In this document: piece by piece, positions 43,727-52,634 of the stretch
How positions within the stretch are numbered: the first letter of the stretch is position 1
How the letters are laid out: each line of letters opens with the position of its first letter
Assembly (NCBI GenBank): GCA_041743425.1
Contig: JBGTMS010000047.1
Span: 1-64,000 of the forward strand
Length of the DNA: 64,000 nt
Origin: JTS-RE37 sp041743425
GTDB taxonomy: Bacteria > Bacteroidota > Bacteroidia > Flavobacteriales > Flavobacteriaceae
Reading direction: 5' to 3'
Made by a program: the position numbers and the translations under genes
The notes under the pieces: model-generated
Told to the model about the DNA's origin: nothing
What the model saw: only the letters and a program-made list of their open reading frames with translations
Database searches by the model: none

Positions 43727-44596
43727 TATTCCTAAGTGGTGAAATTCTTCATTAATTGGGCAGCCATCGGTGTTTTCTAGTTTAGAGTCATCCGTAGCAA
43801 AATAAAGAATGCTGGATTTTGAGCCTGCCAGTAGAAATATGAAACCTTGTAACAATGCTCACCTCACTTGGGTCCATTTAATTTATAACTCCCAGTTTTA
43901 CAATGTCTGGCATCCAGCCTTCCTTAAGAATTTCACTGTTCGACGTCCTCTGCAACATCCAAATTTATCCGCCATGTCTTAGGGTTAAGATAGGTTGATT
44001 TTTTCAGAAAGGAAATAGTCTGTATAAGCCAGTCGAGAGTGCTGACTTCCAATAACTTTTTATTTGCTACTCATTGATGTTCTGACAGAATGAAATTGAT
44101 TTAATCTCTGCGTTGAGGTAATTTATAGTGGTAGGGATTTTCAAGTGATGCAGCTGGTGAAAGTCTGGATGATTTTCCAGGCAGGAGCAAAGTGTGATTA
44201 GAGGATATTGGTAAGTGAAATGCCCGGGTCCCTGGCAGTCATCCAGCTTCGACCCTATAAAAGCCAGAAGATGCAATCCAATTTTTATGGCCCATTGGGG
44301 TCAAAATAGATGCAGAATTCATGCATTTTATACCCAACGGTCACGGGTATAGTTATATAGTTAATTATGGACGGAAATGGTCTGAGGTGCAAGGAGTAAA
44401 TATGATAACTGAATTTACTCAGGGAAATAAAAGGAAAGATAATGATTTGCCAAATACTTGCACGTACAAAAGATGGTCCTGGATAGGTAGTATTAGGGGA
44501 TTAAAAAACTGGTAATAAAGACAAGAACGATAGTTGGACAGTGGGAGGGGGGTCGGCCACGGGGTTTGTTTAGGCCGTATCCTCAAAAAATAAATG
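43727..44596. other. Gene-poor region of about 900 bases
   Basis: No well-supported gene. The frames here (minus 44067-44276 with 69 residues, plus 44321-44515 with 64) have no family match and no promoter. They may be remnants of lost genes: stretches such as LLAFIGSKLDDCQGPGH look protein-like but end at stops. No tRNA, rRNA or insertion-sequence end is seen. The regulatory repeats of the PiT gene and of the YwqK-like gene flank it. Confidence 0.35.
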
Positions 44597-44640
44597 TTAA
44601 GAACTGCTAACTATCTGGTAAACAACGCATAACATTCTCA
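44597..44640 (+). promoter_or_regulatory. Four tandem 11-bp repeats before the YwqK-like gene
   Basis: TTAAGAACTGC, TAACTATCTGG, TAAACAACGCA and TAACATTCTCA follow without a gap from 44597 to 44640, each with TNAA or TAAC at its start. The same phase is seen before the genes at 43658, 45490 and 49966. A clear -7 element at the standard distance is missing, which weakens this copy. Confidence 0.4.
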
Positions 44641-44726
44641 ATGTAAATATAATGTAAAGAAATAGTATTTATAAGGTTAAAATAACCTATCTTTATTGGA
44701 TATATATAAATTAATTTTATTAGGCT

Positions 44727-45083
44727 ATGCAAAATTTAACGTTATTTCTGGCCCTTTGTATAACAACAGTGGCCTTAGGTCAGCAAAAAAAAGACTTAAA
44801 ATTTAACAGCGATACAAATCTTATTGAGGCAACCTATTTCCACGATAACGGCGCTATAAGCCAGCAAGGCACATTTAACCTTGACAGAAAGCTTCACGGA
44901 GAGTGGATCAGTTATGATGAGGAGGGAGATAAAATTGCTGCGGGAACATACGTAAACGGGAAAAAGTCAGGCAAATGGCTCTTCTGGGATGGAGGTGATC
45001 AGAAGGAGGTCGCCTATGAGGATAACGCGATTGCGAGTGTCAATGGAATTAATTCCGATAGCAGCTTTGTCCGCAATAAGTAA
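44727..45083 (+). CDS. YwqK-like MORN-repeat secreted protein
   Basis: A 118-residue exported protein with a signal peptide (MQNLTLFLALCITTVALGQ). Three repeats of the YwqK/MORN-like kind are visible: EATYFHDNGAISQQGTFN, LHGEWISYDEEGDKIAAGTY and SGKWLFWDGGDQKEVAYE. In flavobacteria this family is often mislabelled; its role is unknown, and a short beta-meander repeat is the likely fold. It has 11-bp repeats upstream, like the phosphate permease gene. It converges with the next gene after only 14 bases. Confidence 0.8.
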   Translation: MQNLTLFLALCITTVALGQQKKDLKFNSDTNLIEATYFHDNGAISQQGTFNLDRKLHGEWISYDEEGDKIAAGTYVNGKKSGKWLFWDGGDQKEVAYEDNAIASVNGINSDSSFVRNK

Positions 45084-45097
45084 CACGCCCGTTTCCT

Positions 45098-45490
45098 TTA
45101 TTTATCGCCCCTGCCGGATATAGCCTTTTTCGCCATGGCAGATGTCAACTGCGTCCAGTCCACCTCATCCATATCCGGTGACATCACCATCATTGACTGT
45201 TCCACAGCTAGCTCCTGCCCAGCAGAGATATAAAGACCAACTTTTAAAGTCTCGTAACCAGGATGGGTTACAACCAGGGTATCACGACCAGTAGAAATTT
45301 CAGAGATTTCAAATTTCCCATGTAAATTGGTTTTAAAGACCTGTCCGGTACTTTTCAGCACGACCGTTGCCAAAAGCATCGGTTCATTGTTCAGAGCCTT
45401 ATCTAGGATTCTTCCATTAACCCCTCCGGTTTGCTGTGCGTTCAAAGCGGAACTAATAAGTACGAAAGCACTGATTAAAAAGAATTTCAT
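45098..45490 (-). CDS. Carboxypeptidase-regulatory-like domain protein, exported
   Basis: A 130-residue exported protein. After a signal peptide (MKFFLISAFVLISSALNAQ) comes a single carboxypeptidase-regulatory-like beta-sandwich (GGVNGRILDKALNNEPMLLATVVLKSTGQVFKTN, HGKFEISEISTGRDTLVVTHPGYETLKVGL), the same domain found at the N-terminus of TonB-dependent receptors. A short charged tail follows (MAKKAISGRGDK). It may be a receptor accessory protein or a remnant. Four 11-bp repeats and a -7 element lie upstream (45510-45564). Confidence 0.8.
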   Translation of the reverse strand: MKFFLISAFVLISSALNAQQTGGVNGRILDKALNNEPMLLATVVLKSTGQVFKTNLHGKFEISEISTGRDTLVVTHPGYETLKVGLYISAGQELAVEQSMMVMSPDMDEVDWTQLTSAMAKKAISGRGDK

Positions 45491-45509
45491 GATACCTTAT
45501 TTCGGGGTA

Positions 45510-45564
45510 CAAAGAAAACCCCATCATGTGAAATTAATGTTACCAGCTTATTAACGATTTGTCA
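45510..45564 (-). promoter_or_regulatory. Four tandem 11-bp repeats and -7-like element before the small exported protein
   Basis: On the minus strand, four 11-bp units follow from 45564 to 45521, starting TGAC, TAAT, TAAC and TCAC. TTTCTTTG (45517-45510) fits five of six fixed -7 positions, and its G is 32 bases from the T of the TAAC, identical to the spacing at the PiT gene. The ATG at 45490 is 20 bases further. Confidence 0.55.
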
Positions 45565-45595
45565 TGATTATTAAACTCTGGTTCCTTTGCCTTAT

Positions 45596-48448
45596 TTAGA
45601 ATTGCAATCCGTAGCTTAAAGAAATGGCCTGACCTGGATTTCTTGATGAAAAAATCCTGTCCTCTGCCCTGAACGATTTGTAAACGCTTTCAATTTTGTC
45701 ATTGAGAAGATTCGTAAATCTCAGCGACAGTTTATTCTGCTTTTCCTTCCCAAATTCCTTGCTAAAGTTTAACCCCAGGTTGTGAAATGGTTCGGTAAAA
45801 ACATCAGGAATATCCCCATTTCCAACAATTTCAAGTGTTTCACCCTGTACATTATAAAACATACCTGCCTGCCAGCCATTGGTATCATTATCATAGCTGA
45901 TTCCGAAGTTGATCAGAAAGGGTGACTGCCCCTGAAGTTTCCGGTTATCACCCAGACTTTCACCTTCCCGGAGGTTGTCCTGCCTCGCATCACGCTCATC
46001 ATCACTGAAACTTTGACGGGATTCAATCACCGAAATATTAGTGTTAACACTAAAATTTTCCAGGCCTGGCAGGAAGCCGAGGGTCTTGCGAATTTCAAGT
46101 TCACCTCCGATTACCTTTGCATCCCCCAGGTTCAGAGGAGTGAACTGACCTCTCGCCTCACGGATGAACGTAAGTTCTATGGGATCCTTGAAGGATTTAT
46201 AAAATGCACTTACCGCAAAAAAATTGTTGCCCTCACCGTAACTCTCGAACCTCAGGTCAAAATTCCCAATATAAGTAGGTTGTATATCAAGGTTTCCAAT
46301 AAAGAAAGTGCTGGAAACCGGGTCAAAGATCTCCGCAATAGATGCCTCCTTGAATGAAGGTCGCGCGGTAGTTCTGGAAAAGGAAAATCGTATTTTTTGG
46401 CTTTCCTCAGCATCCAGATCGTAGATAAGGTTGGCCGAAGGAAAGAAATCGGTTTTGTCCAGGATGGTTTCGTTATCAAGTATTCCCCGTGTTTGTGATT
46501 CTCCGGAATAAGTAAGGTCAAACTTTTCCATTCGGAGGCCCAAAATGCTATTAAACTTTTCCGATATTTTGAACTCCTCAGAAAGATATCCTGCGGCGAC
46601 CGTAATTTCAGATTCGAAGGAGTCGGAAATATTAGAGTCGCGACGGACGTAGGTCCCTTCCTGAGTATCGAGCGCATAAATGTTTTCCAAAGCCAATACC
46701 TGATCCGCATCCCCATTGAACCGCAGGCTGAAATTACCCGTCCTTGATTGTACCGGGAAAGCGAACTGATCCACTATAAATTCCCTGTTCTTAAAGGTGT
46801 AGGCACCTCCAAACTTTACCTTGGCATTTCTTCCGAATAATTGATGCTTTCCGGTAATATCAAGCTTTCCTGCCAGATTGAGTTCTTCAAGGTCTCTCCA
46901 GATCCTCGTCGGGTCTCCCGATTCACTGGGAGAGATTGTTTTCGTGCCATTCTGGCTAATACGAAAAGGAGTTACTCTAAAATCCTTATCATAAATACGG
47001 GACAGGGTTGGGGAAAGTTTCCATTCTACCGTCCAGGAGGCGTCCTCATTACTATGAATACCATTTAAGAGGCCGTTCGTGATGGATCGTTGGGTATACA
47101 CCAGGACATCCCGCTCGTTCACATTGGAGTTAACCCCGAAATTTTCCTGTCTTAGAAAGGAAGCGCTGGATTCACCATTTTGAATATGTAAAACGTTCAG
47201 TTTATACTTGGATCTTTCTGTCTTCACTGCAATTCCCCCCAGGGCATTCAGTAATATATTCTGCACCCCCAGATCGCCCACCTGTGTTCTGTCTTCATTC
47301 AGCTCATACTGAGATGTATCCTGATCCTCTTTTCGGAAGACCTGCCCATTGATGTAATCCTCATAAAATTCCGTGGTACTTCTATAAGATAAAGAGGCCA
47401 GATATCCAATTCTCCTGGTTCCCTCTTCATTCAGGTTGTATTGGTTTCCAGCGGTAAGACCCAGGTTAAAATCCATTGTGCTTTGCTCCTGTTTTGCAGC
47501 CATATCTCTGACAAACCGACGGGTGAGAATCCTTGCGGTCACTCCGTCCTGTGCAGGGATGGGAATATCTGTACTTTGAGCAATCGGAAGGTCCCTCAAG
47601 CCGTCATCAAATCCCAGAAAGTCAGTATCACTTCCCTCATAGGAAAGAAAATTATTTTTAAAATGCATGCTGGAATTGTAACCAATTCCGAGAGATACAC
47701 TGTATTCTGCCTGCGTCGGAAGGTCTTTTGTGACAATGTCCACTACTCCTCCGGTAAAATCCGATGGCAGATCCGCCGTAGCTGACTTTACTACGATGAT
47801 ATTGTCCAGGATGTTGGTCGGAAAGATGTCCAATTGCAGGGTATTGCGATCAGGGTCAAGGCCGGGAATGTCCATCCCGTTGAGGATAGATTTGGTATAC
47901 CGGTCTCCAAGACCCCTCACATAGACAAATTTTCCTCCCTGTACTGAAACTCCGGGTACGGTTTTGACAGCAGTAGCAATATCATTGGCTCCTGTTCTTC
48001 GGATACTCTGAATGGACAATCCATCCAACAAAGCCACGGACCTCTTTTGCAAATTCAGGACGGAGGCTTCTGTGTTTTTTGAAACCGTAGTGGTTACAAC
48101 CACCTCATCCAACTCGTTGGACGCCGGATTCAGGGTGATATCAAGCACTGTTTCAGTTGCTGCACTCACCACCACCCCGGTGATTTCTTTGGTGTCATAC
48201 CCTAAAAATGAGAATACCACGGTGTAGGTACCGGGATCCATATCAAAAGTATATTTACCGTCAAAATCAGAAGTGGTACCTGTGGTTGTGCCTTTGATCA
48301 GAATGTTTGCAAATGGCAGTACATCGTTAACTTCGGCATCATTAATTGTTCCTGAAATGATCCCCTGTTGGGAAAAAGCCTGATGTATCAGAAAGGAAGC
48401 TCCTACGGCGAGGATAAAGGTAATTCTGTTAAGGTGTGATTTCATCAT
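45596..48448 (-). CDS. TonB-dependent receptor
   Basis: A 950-residue outer-membrane receptor. Signal peptide (about 1-27), a carboxypeptidase-regulatory-like N-terminal domain (28-115, GIISGTINDAEVNDVLPFANILIKG), the plug (about 130-245, with VRGLGDRYTKSILNGMDIPGLDPDRNTLQ) and a 22-strand barrel ending YGLQF. A subgroup with this plug pattern is widespread in marine Bacteroidota. It has no SusD partner; instead the lipoprotein gene lies 75 bases upstream on the same strand. Regulation probably comes from the 11-bp repeats before that lipoprotein. The substrate is unknown; phosphate or a phosphorylated compound is an inference. Confidence 0.93.
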   Translation of the reverse strand: MMKSHLNRITFILAVGASFLIHQAFSQQGIISGTINDAEVNDVLPFANILIKGTTTGTTSDFDGKYTFDMDPGTYTVVFSFLGYDTKEITGVVVSAATETVLDITLNPASNELDEVVVTTTVSKNTEASVLNLQKRSVALLDGLSIQSIRRTGANDIATAVKTVPGVSVQGGKFVYVRGLGDRYTKSILNGMDIPGLDPDRNTLQLDIFPTNILDNIIVVKSATADLPSDFTGGVVDIVTKDLPTQAEYSVSLGIGYNSSMHFKNNFLSYEGSDTDFLGFDDGLRDLPIAQSTDIPIPAQDGVTARILTRRFVRDMAAKQEQSTMDFNLGLTAGNQYNLNEEGTRRIGYLASLSYRSTTEFYEDYINGQVFRKEDQDTSQYELNEDRTQVGDLGVQNILLNALGGIAVKTERSKYKLNVLHIQNGESSASFLRQENFGVNSNVNERDVLVYTQRSITNGLLNGIHSNEDASWTVEWKLSPTLSRIYDKDFRVTPFRISQNGTKTISPSESGDPTRIWRDLEELNLAGKLDITGKHQLFGRNAKVKFGGAYTFKNREFIVDQFAFPVQSRTGNFSLRFNGDADQVLALENIYALDTQEGTYVRRDSNISDSFESEITVAAGYLSEEFKISEKFNSILGLRMEKFDLTYSGESQTRGILDNETILDKTDFFPSANLIYDLDAEESQKIRFSFSRTTARPSFKEASIAEIFDPVSSTFFIGNLDIQPTYIGNFDLRFESYGEGNNFFAVSAFYKSFKDPIELTFIREARGQFTPLNLGDAKVIGGELEIRKTLGFLPGLENFSVNTNISVIESRQSFSDDERDARQDNLREGESLGDNRKLQGQSPFLINFGISYDNDTNGWQAGMFYNVQGETLEIVGNGDIPDVFTEPFHNLGLNFSKEFGKEKQNKLSLRFTNLLNDKIESVYKSFRAEDRIFSSRNPGQAISLSYGLQF

Positions 48449-48464
48449 TCGTGTGACATAAAAT

Positions 48465-48499
48465 CAATTGCCCGCCATTAAAGCAATGGCGAGCAATTG
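48465..48499 (-). other. Hairpin between the lipoprotein and receptor genes
   Basis: A 15-base stem with one mismatch (CAATTGCCCGCCATT against AATGGCGAGCAATTG, loop AAAGC) fills half of the 75-base gap. Transcripts from either strand would fold. There is no proper T-tract, so it may set the relative levels of the two mRNAs rather than end transcription. Confidence 0.55.
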
Positions 48500-48523
48500 T
48501 TACATTTTTATTCTTCGTACCAA

Positions 48524-49966
48524 TCAGAAACCCAGGCTGGCCTTAACATTGGAATAGGTCCAGGCAAAAGCGGTTACATCTGCACCGACGGTGGCGACAG
48601 TAATGTCAGCCACTGCGGACGAAAAGGTCGCGGCATCTGCTTCAAAAGTAGAGCCAACTACGGATTGATCATCGAATATTTCCGCAGAAGTGGCCACTCC
48701 TTCAGGAAGTACTATCTCCCATGCCGTTAATGTTAAGAGACCGTTGGTATAATTATCGGCAACTCCGTCATTATCAAGTTCGACATCTGAAAGAACCAGG
48801 TCTTCACCATCATCATTCACACCGATACCGGTAAAGCCAAGTGCAAGGGCGTTGCTTACCGTACCCATGGCATTGGACCTGAAATCGGCGATCTCACCTT
48901 CCGCGATGTTCTCGCTTTGGCCGAACATGGTCAGATTGGTCAGGGTAAACGCACCTTCAAGAGAACCTTCAGGTCCATCTATCTCCAGCGCGTGATCGGA
49001 AATACTGCCCTGAACCACTACGGCGTTATCAATAGTGCCGGAATAGGCCTGATCAATATCAATTCCGTCATCGCCCTGTGCCCATATGAATAGGTTGGTT
49101 GCGTTCACTGTCCCACCAAAAAACTCGACACCATCGTCAACATTTCCGACGACTTCCACGTTGTCTACCGTAGTTCCGGTACCGACACCTCCAAGGGTTA
49201 GACCATTGATTTCATTGCCTTCGCCGATAAGGGCGCCGCCGTGACGGATCGATACATATTGTACTGTCCCGGAATCATCTGCAGGATCTGTTCCTCCATA
49301 AAGTCCATTGGTATCACTTGCAGGAATTCCCTCAATTTGTGCTTCAGTAGCATCGCCATCAAGAGAAACCGGAGCATTGCCAAGCACAATCAATCCGCCC
49401 CACAAGCCTCTGTCATCCTGGTTCAGGTTGGTTCCTGCTGTCTGTCCTAAGGCAATATTGTCAGCCACGGAAGTAAAGATGATGGGTGCTAATGCTGTGC
49501 CTGCAGCTTCTATTTTTGCGTCTCTTGCAATTATCAACACCGAAGCGTTCGCGCCAGTACCGGCGAAAGCCTTGATAATAGTTCCCGGCTCAATCGTCAG
49601 TGTCGCTCCATTGGTAACCGTGATCCGACCTTCCAGCTCATAGAGGGAATCTGCGGACCAGGTTGTATCTGAGGTGATATTCTCGGTAACACTGATAGTT
49701 CCGCCTGTGGTATCACAGTCATCACATGATCCTCCGCAATCCAGTCCGGTCTCATCGCCGTTCATAACGCCGTCCGTACATGTTGGAGGAACTTCACAAG
49801 CCTGGCAGTTGGGTCCGCCGCAATCAAGGCCGGTTTCTCCCTGGTTTTGAATTCCGTCATTGCAAGTGGCGGTCGCATCCGGATCCGGCGGGCTGTTATC
49901 ATCGTTACTGCAAGATGTAAATGTTAAGGCAGCCATTGCCAGGATGGATAATAGCAATTTTTTCAT
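48524..49966 (-). CDS. Cysteine-rich lipoprotein with beta-helix, partner of the TonB receptor
   Basis: A 480-residue lipoprotein. The start at 49966 puts the lipobox at C19 (ALTFTSC); the frame is open to 50047 but that would add residues before the signal. Residues 35-84 hold two copies of a Cys unit: C35 to C57 and C63 to C84, both CxDGxxNxxETGLDCGG then CxxC. Residues 90-480 look like a right-handed beta-helix (TIEPGTIIKAFAGT, IIFTSVADN, GLWGGLIVLGNAPVS, VQYVSIRHGGA). It may capture a ligand at the cell surface for the receptor. Three 11-bp repeats lie upstream at 50075-50107. Confidence 0.85.
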   Translation of the reverse strand: MKKLLLSILAMAALTFTSCSNDDNSPPDPDATATCNDGIQNQGETGLDCGGPNCQACEVPPTCTDGVMNGDETGLDCGGSCDDCDTTGGTISVTENITSDTTWSADSLYELEGRITVTNGATLTIEPGTIIKAFAGTGANASVLIIARDAKIEAAGTALAPIIFTSVADNIALGQTAGTNLNQDDRGLWGGLIVLGNAPVSLDGDATEAQIEGIPASDTNGLYGGTDPADDSGTVQYVSIRHGGALIGEGNEINGLTLGGVGTGTTVDNVEVVGNVDDGVEFFGGTVNATNLFIWAQGDDGIDIDQAYSGTIDNAVVVQGSISDHALEIDGPEGSLEGAFTLTNLTMFGQSENIAEGEIADFRSNAMGTVSNALALGFTGIGVNDDGEDLVLSDVELDNDGVADNYTNGLLTLTAWEIVLPEGVATSAEIFDDQSVVGSTFEADAATFSSAVADITVATVGADVTAFAWTYSNVKASLGF

Positions 49967-50074
49967 AATCATTGGTTTTATAGTTTTCATCGTAACATTG
50001 TCAGAGGAACACCCTGAATTTAATTCAATGCAAATAAATGGGACCAAGGTAAAAGTCGTGTTACAGACACATTA

Positions 50075-50107
50075 AACCTTTGTTGTTTTATGGTTAGTTT
50101 AAGGTTA
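50075..50107 (-). promoter_or_regulatory. Three tandem 11-bp repeats before the receptor-lipoprotein operon
   Basis: On the minus strand, TAACCTTAAAC, TAACCATAAAA and CAACAAAGGTT follow without gaps from 50107 to 50075. A further TTAACATTA lies upstream near 50119-50127. No good -7 element is found at the distance seen at the PiT gene, so the exact promoter is uncertain. Confidence 0.45.
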
Positions 50108-50190
50108 CTATATGAATTTAATGTTAACCTCTTTGCAATTGGAAGCAGGGGTATTTTAAAAATATTTTATCTTGTACCGATAAGCTTTAA

Positions 50191-51534
50191 ATGATGGAAT
50201 GGGAACAATTGCTCTCCCTGAAACGGTTCGGGGATAGGCACAAGCGTCTAAGAAAGGAGCAGGTTGAAACCCGCCTAGGATTTGAAGTAGATTATGACCG
50301 GGTCATTTTTTCGGCAGCTTTCAGAAGCCTGCAGGATAAGACCCAGGTCATTCCGATGTCAGGTACCGACTTTGTGCATACCAGACTCACGCATAGCCTT
50401 GAAGTCTCCGTGGTTGGCCGTAGCCTGGGCAGATTGGCAGGGCAGGAATTGCTCAGGAAACATCCTTATTTAGGGGAAATACATGGCTATGGGTTTAATG
50501 ACTTCGGAGCTATCGTTGCCGCCGCCGCTCTCGCGCATGACATTGGCAATCCGCCATTCGGTCATAGTGGTGAGAAGGCAATAGGCTCCTTTTTCGATAC
50601 CGGACCCGGCAGACAGTACGAATCTCTTTTATCAAAAAAGGAGTTCCAGGATCTTATTGATTTTGAAGGCAATGCCAACGGATTTCGATTATTGACAGCT
50701 TCCCGTGATGGGGTAGAAGGCGGGCTTCGATTAAGTTATGCGACTTTGGGCGCTTTTATGAAATACCCGAAAGAATCCCTGCCAAAAAAACCTACAAAGC
50801 GCGTTGGCGATAAGAAATTTGGCGTGTTTCAGTCCCAGAAGGATTTTTTGACTGAGACTTGCGAGGAACTGGGCATGACCCCTATCTCCAGGGAGGCGTC
50901 ATCTTACGCCAGACATCCTCTGGCGTTTCTGGTAGAAGCAGCAGATGACATTTGTTATACCATAATCGACTTTGAGGATGGTATTAACCTGGGGCTGATC
51001 CCGGAAGACTATGCTTTGGAATACCTGATCAGGCTTGTGAAAGATACGATTCAAACAGATAAGTACCATTCGATAATGCAGCGGGCGGATCGTTTGGGAT
51101 ACCTGCGGGCCCTGGCAATTAACACCTTGATCAATGATGTTTCAAAGCTTTTCATGACCTTCGAGGAGGATATCCTCAAAGGCAACTTCCATGTCCCCCT
51201 TTTAGATAAAAGCACCTTCAAAACGGAGATAGCGGATATTATTCGGCTGAGCAAAGACCGGATGTATTTTTCCCCGGAGGTTGTGGAAAAAGAAATCGCC
51301 GGTTACAGAATACTATCAGACATTTTAGAAGTATATGCGGGAGCCATGATCAGGCAGGTGAAAGGGAAGGCGACCAGCTATGACGGGCTCATCCTTCGTA
51401 CATTGCCTGACGATTACAGGCAAATGACTTTGTCTACTTACGGATTGCTGCTCCAGGCTTCCTGCTTTGTTGCCAGCCTTTCGGACAGGGCGGCCGTTCA
51501 TATTCACAATAAAATTACCGGGGGGAATCTCTAA
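50191..51534 (+). CDS. dgt: Deoxyguanosinetriphosphate triphosphohydrolase-like protein
   Basis: A 447-residue HD-domain enzyme that removes triphosphate from dNTPs, chiefly dGTP. The HD set is visible: VHTRLTHSLEVSVVGRSLG and AAALAHDIGNPPFGHSGEKAI, with further His/Asp in LVEAADDICYTIIDFEDG. The N-terminal QLLSLKRFGD and DRVIFSAAFRSLQDKTQV are family blocks. It runs divergently from the beta-helix lipoprotein and overlaps the convergent DUF3078 gene by four bases. Confidence 0.93.
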   Translation: MMEWEQLLSLKRFGDRHKRLRKEQVETRLGFEVDYDRVIFSAAFRSLQDKTQVIPMSGTDFVHTRLTHSLEVSVVGRSLGRLAGQELLRKHPYLGEIHGYGFNDFGAIVAAAALAHDIGNPPFGHSGEKAIGSFFDTGPGRQYESLLSKKEFQDLIDFEGNANGFRLLTASRDGVEGGLRLSYATLGAFMKYPKESLPKKPTKRVGDKKFGVFQSQKDFLTETCEELGMTPISREASSYARHPLAFLVEAADDICYTIIDFEDGINLGLIPEDYALEYLIRLVKDTIQTDKYHSIMQRADRLGYLRALAINTLINDVSKLFMTFEEDILKGNFHVPLLDKSTFKTEIADIIRLSKDRMYFSPEVVEKEIAGYRILSDILEVYAGAMIRQVKGKATSYDGLILRTLPDDYRQMTLSTYGLLLQASCFVASLSDRAAVHIHNKITGGNL

Positions 51535-52634
51535 AAATTATAGACCACACCAATTCCCAGCTGCTGCCTGAACTGCAGTTTGGGTTTGCCCGGATTGATA
51601 ACACTGCCATTATCGGCAAGCAGTACATCAAATAAAATATCATCATCATAAACGAAATGTGTGCCGATAGTCGCATTGATGAATTCATTTACAGTGAGAT
51701 TGAAGTTCATTTCCCAGTCTACATCAACATTTCCAAAAACCCTCAGATAATCCGTATAAAGGCTGATCCGGTGATTCAGCCCGACATTTTCAGTAATATC
51801 CACTTCCCAATTATTCGTAATCAGCAGGCCAAGCTCAATAAAAGTATGTTCCCCCGGAACTGTGATGTTCCGATTGGCATCGACTACTGCCTTTTCCACA
51901 CCAAAAGCACCTCTGTCTGCCAGGGTCTGATCCAGGACAAAAGTCGATTTGTGAGTGAGAGGTGAGAGGTAAAGATTGAACCTGCCTCCTTCGGAAATAT
52001 AGGAAGTTCCGGCTCCCAGGAAAAGGTAGCCCGGGGACATGAATCTGGAAATGGGCGCTGACCTGTCAGGGTACTTGAATCCATCAGCAAATTGGGTGTT
52101 AAAACTCGCCTTGCCCGAATAATACCAGTTGGTAATGGTATCTCTGCGAAATCCGTAGGTAGAATTGAGACGAATGGCATCATCTGTTTTCCGCCATTTC
52201 CGGCCTTCCTGCGCATTCCATCCGAAATTGAGTTCCAGATCGTTCTTCCATTGAACATATCGGAATTTGTAATTCCTGGCCAATCTTACCTTGCCAAGTG
52301 CGGTGATGGAATTGTCACCTCCCGCGTTCCAGTTTACAAAGGCAACTTCACTTAGGCTGAGTCCGAGAAGGTTTTCCCTTTCCCAGAAGGATGGAACCTT
52401 AAAACGGGAATAGGGTTTGGAAAGGGGCTTTGTTTTTTTAAAAGATATTACTGGATTCGTGAGATATGCCGATTGAGGAATACTGTTTACTTTATACATA
52501 GCAGCCCGGATGACTATTGTATCTATAAAGGTGGTGTCATTGGTGGATAATGGCGGAAGACTATCCTGGGCACTTATATTTCCGAAGTAAAAAAATAAGA
52601 TACCGAAAGTAATTCCTTTCGTTATTTTATTCAT
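51531..52634 (-). CDS. DUF3078 exported beta-barrel-like protein
   Basis: A 367-residue exported protein. The signal peptide (MNKITKGITFGILFFYFGNISA) is followed by a DUF3078 region rich in alternating strands: SFWERENLLGLSLSEVAFVNWNAGGDNSITALGKVR and FRYVQWKNDLELNFGWNAQEGRKWRKTDD. Its C-terminus QFRQQLGIGVVYNF ends in Phe, as in outer-membrane barrels. Function unknown. It overlaps the end of dxs by eight bases, so it is in the dxs operon. This pairing is common in Flavobacteriia. Confidence 0.88.
   Translation of the reverse strand: MNKITKGITFGILFFYFGNISAQDSLPPLSTNDTTFIDTIVIRAAMYKVNSIPQSAYLTNPVISFKKTKPLSKPYSRFKVPSFWERENLLGLSLSEVAFVNWNAGGDNSITALGKVRLARNYKFRYVQWKNDLELNFGWNAQEGRKWRKTDDAIRLNSTYGFRRDTITNWYYSGKASFNTQFADGFKYPDRSAPISRFMSPGYLFLGAGTSYISEGGRFNLYLSPLTHKSTFVLDQTLADRGAFGVEKAVVDANRNITVPGEHTFIELGLLITNNWEVDITENVGLNHRISLYTDYLRVFGNVDVDWEMNFNLTVNEFINATIGTHFVYDDDILFDVLLADNGSVINPGKPKLQFRQQLGIGVVYNF

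Noticed and set aside
44067..44515. Frames of 64-69 codons in the gap after the PiT gene
   Set aside because: No family match and no promoter; at this length they are expected by chance.
43705..50107. Reading the tandem 11-bp repeats as a CRISPR array or satellite
   Set aside because: Units are only 11 bases, two to four copies, not identical, and always sit just before start codons, which fits regulator sites.
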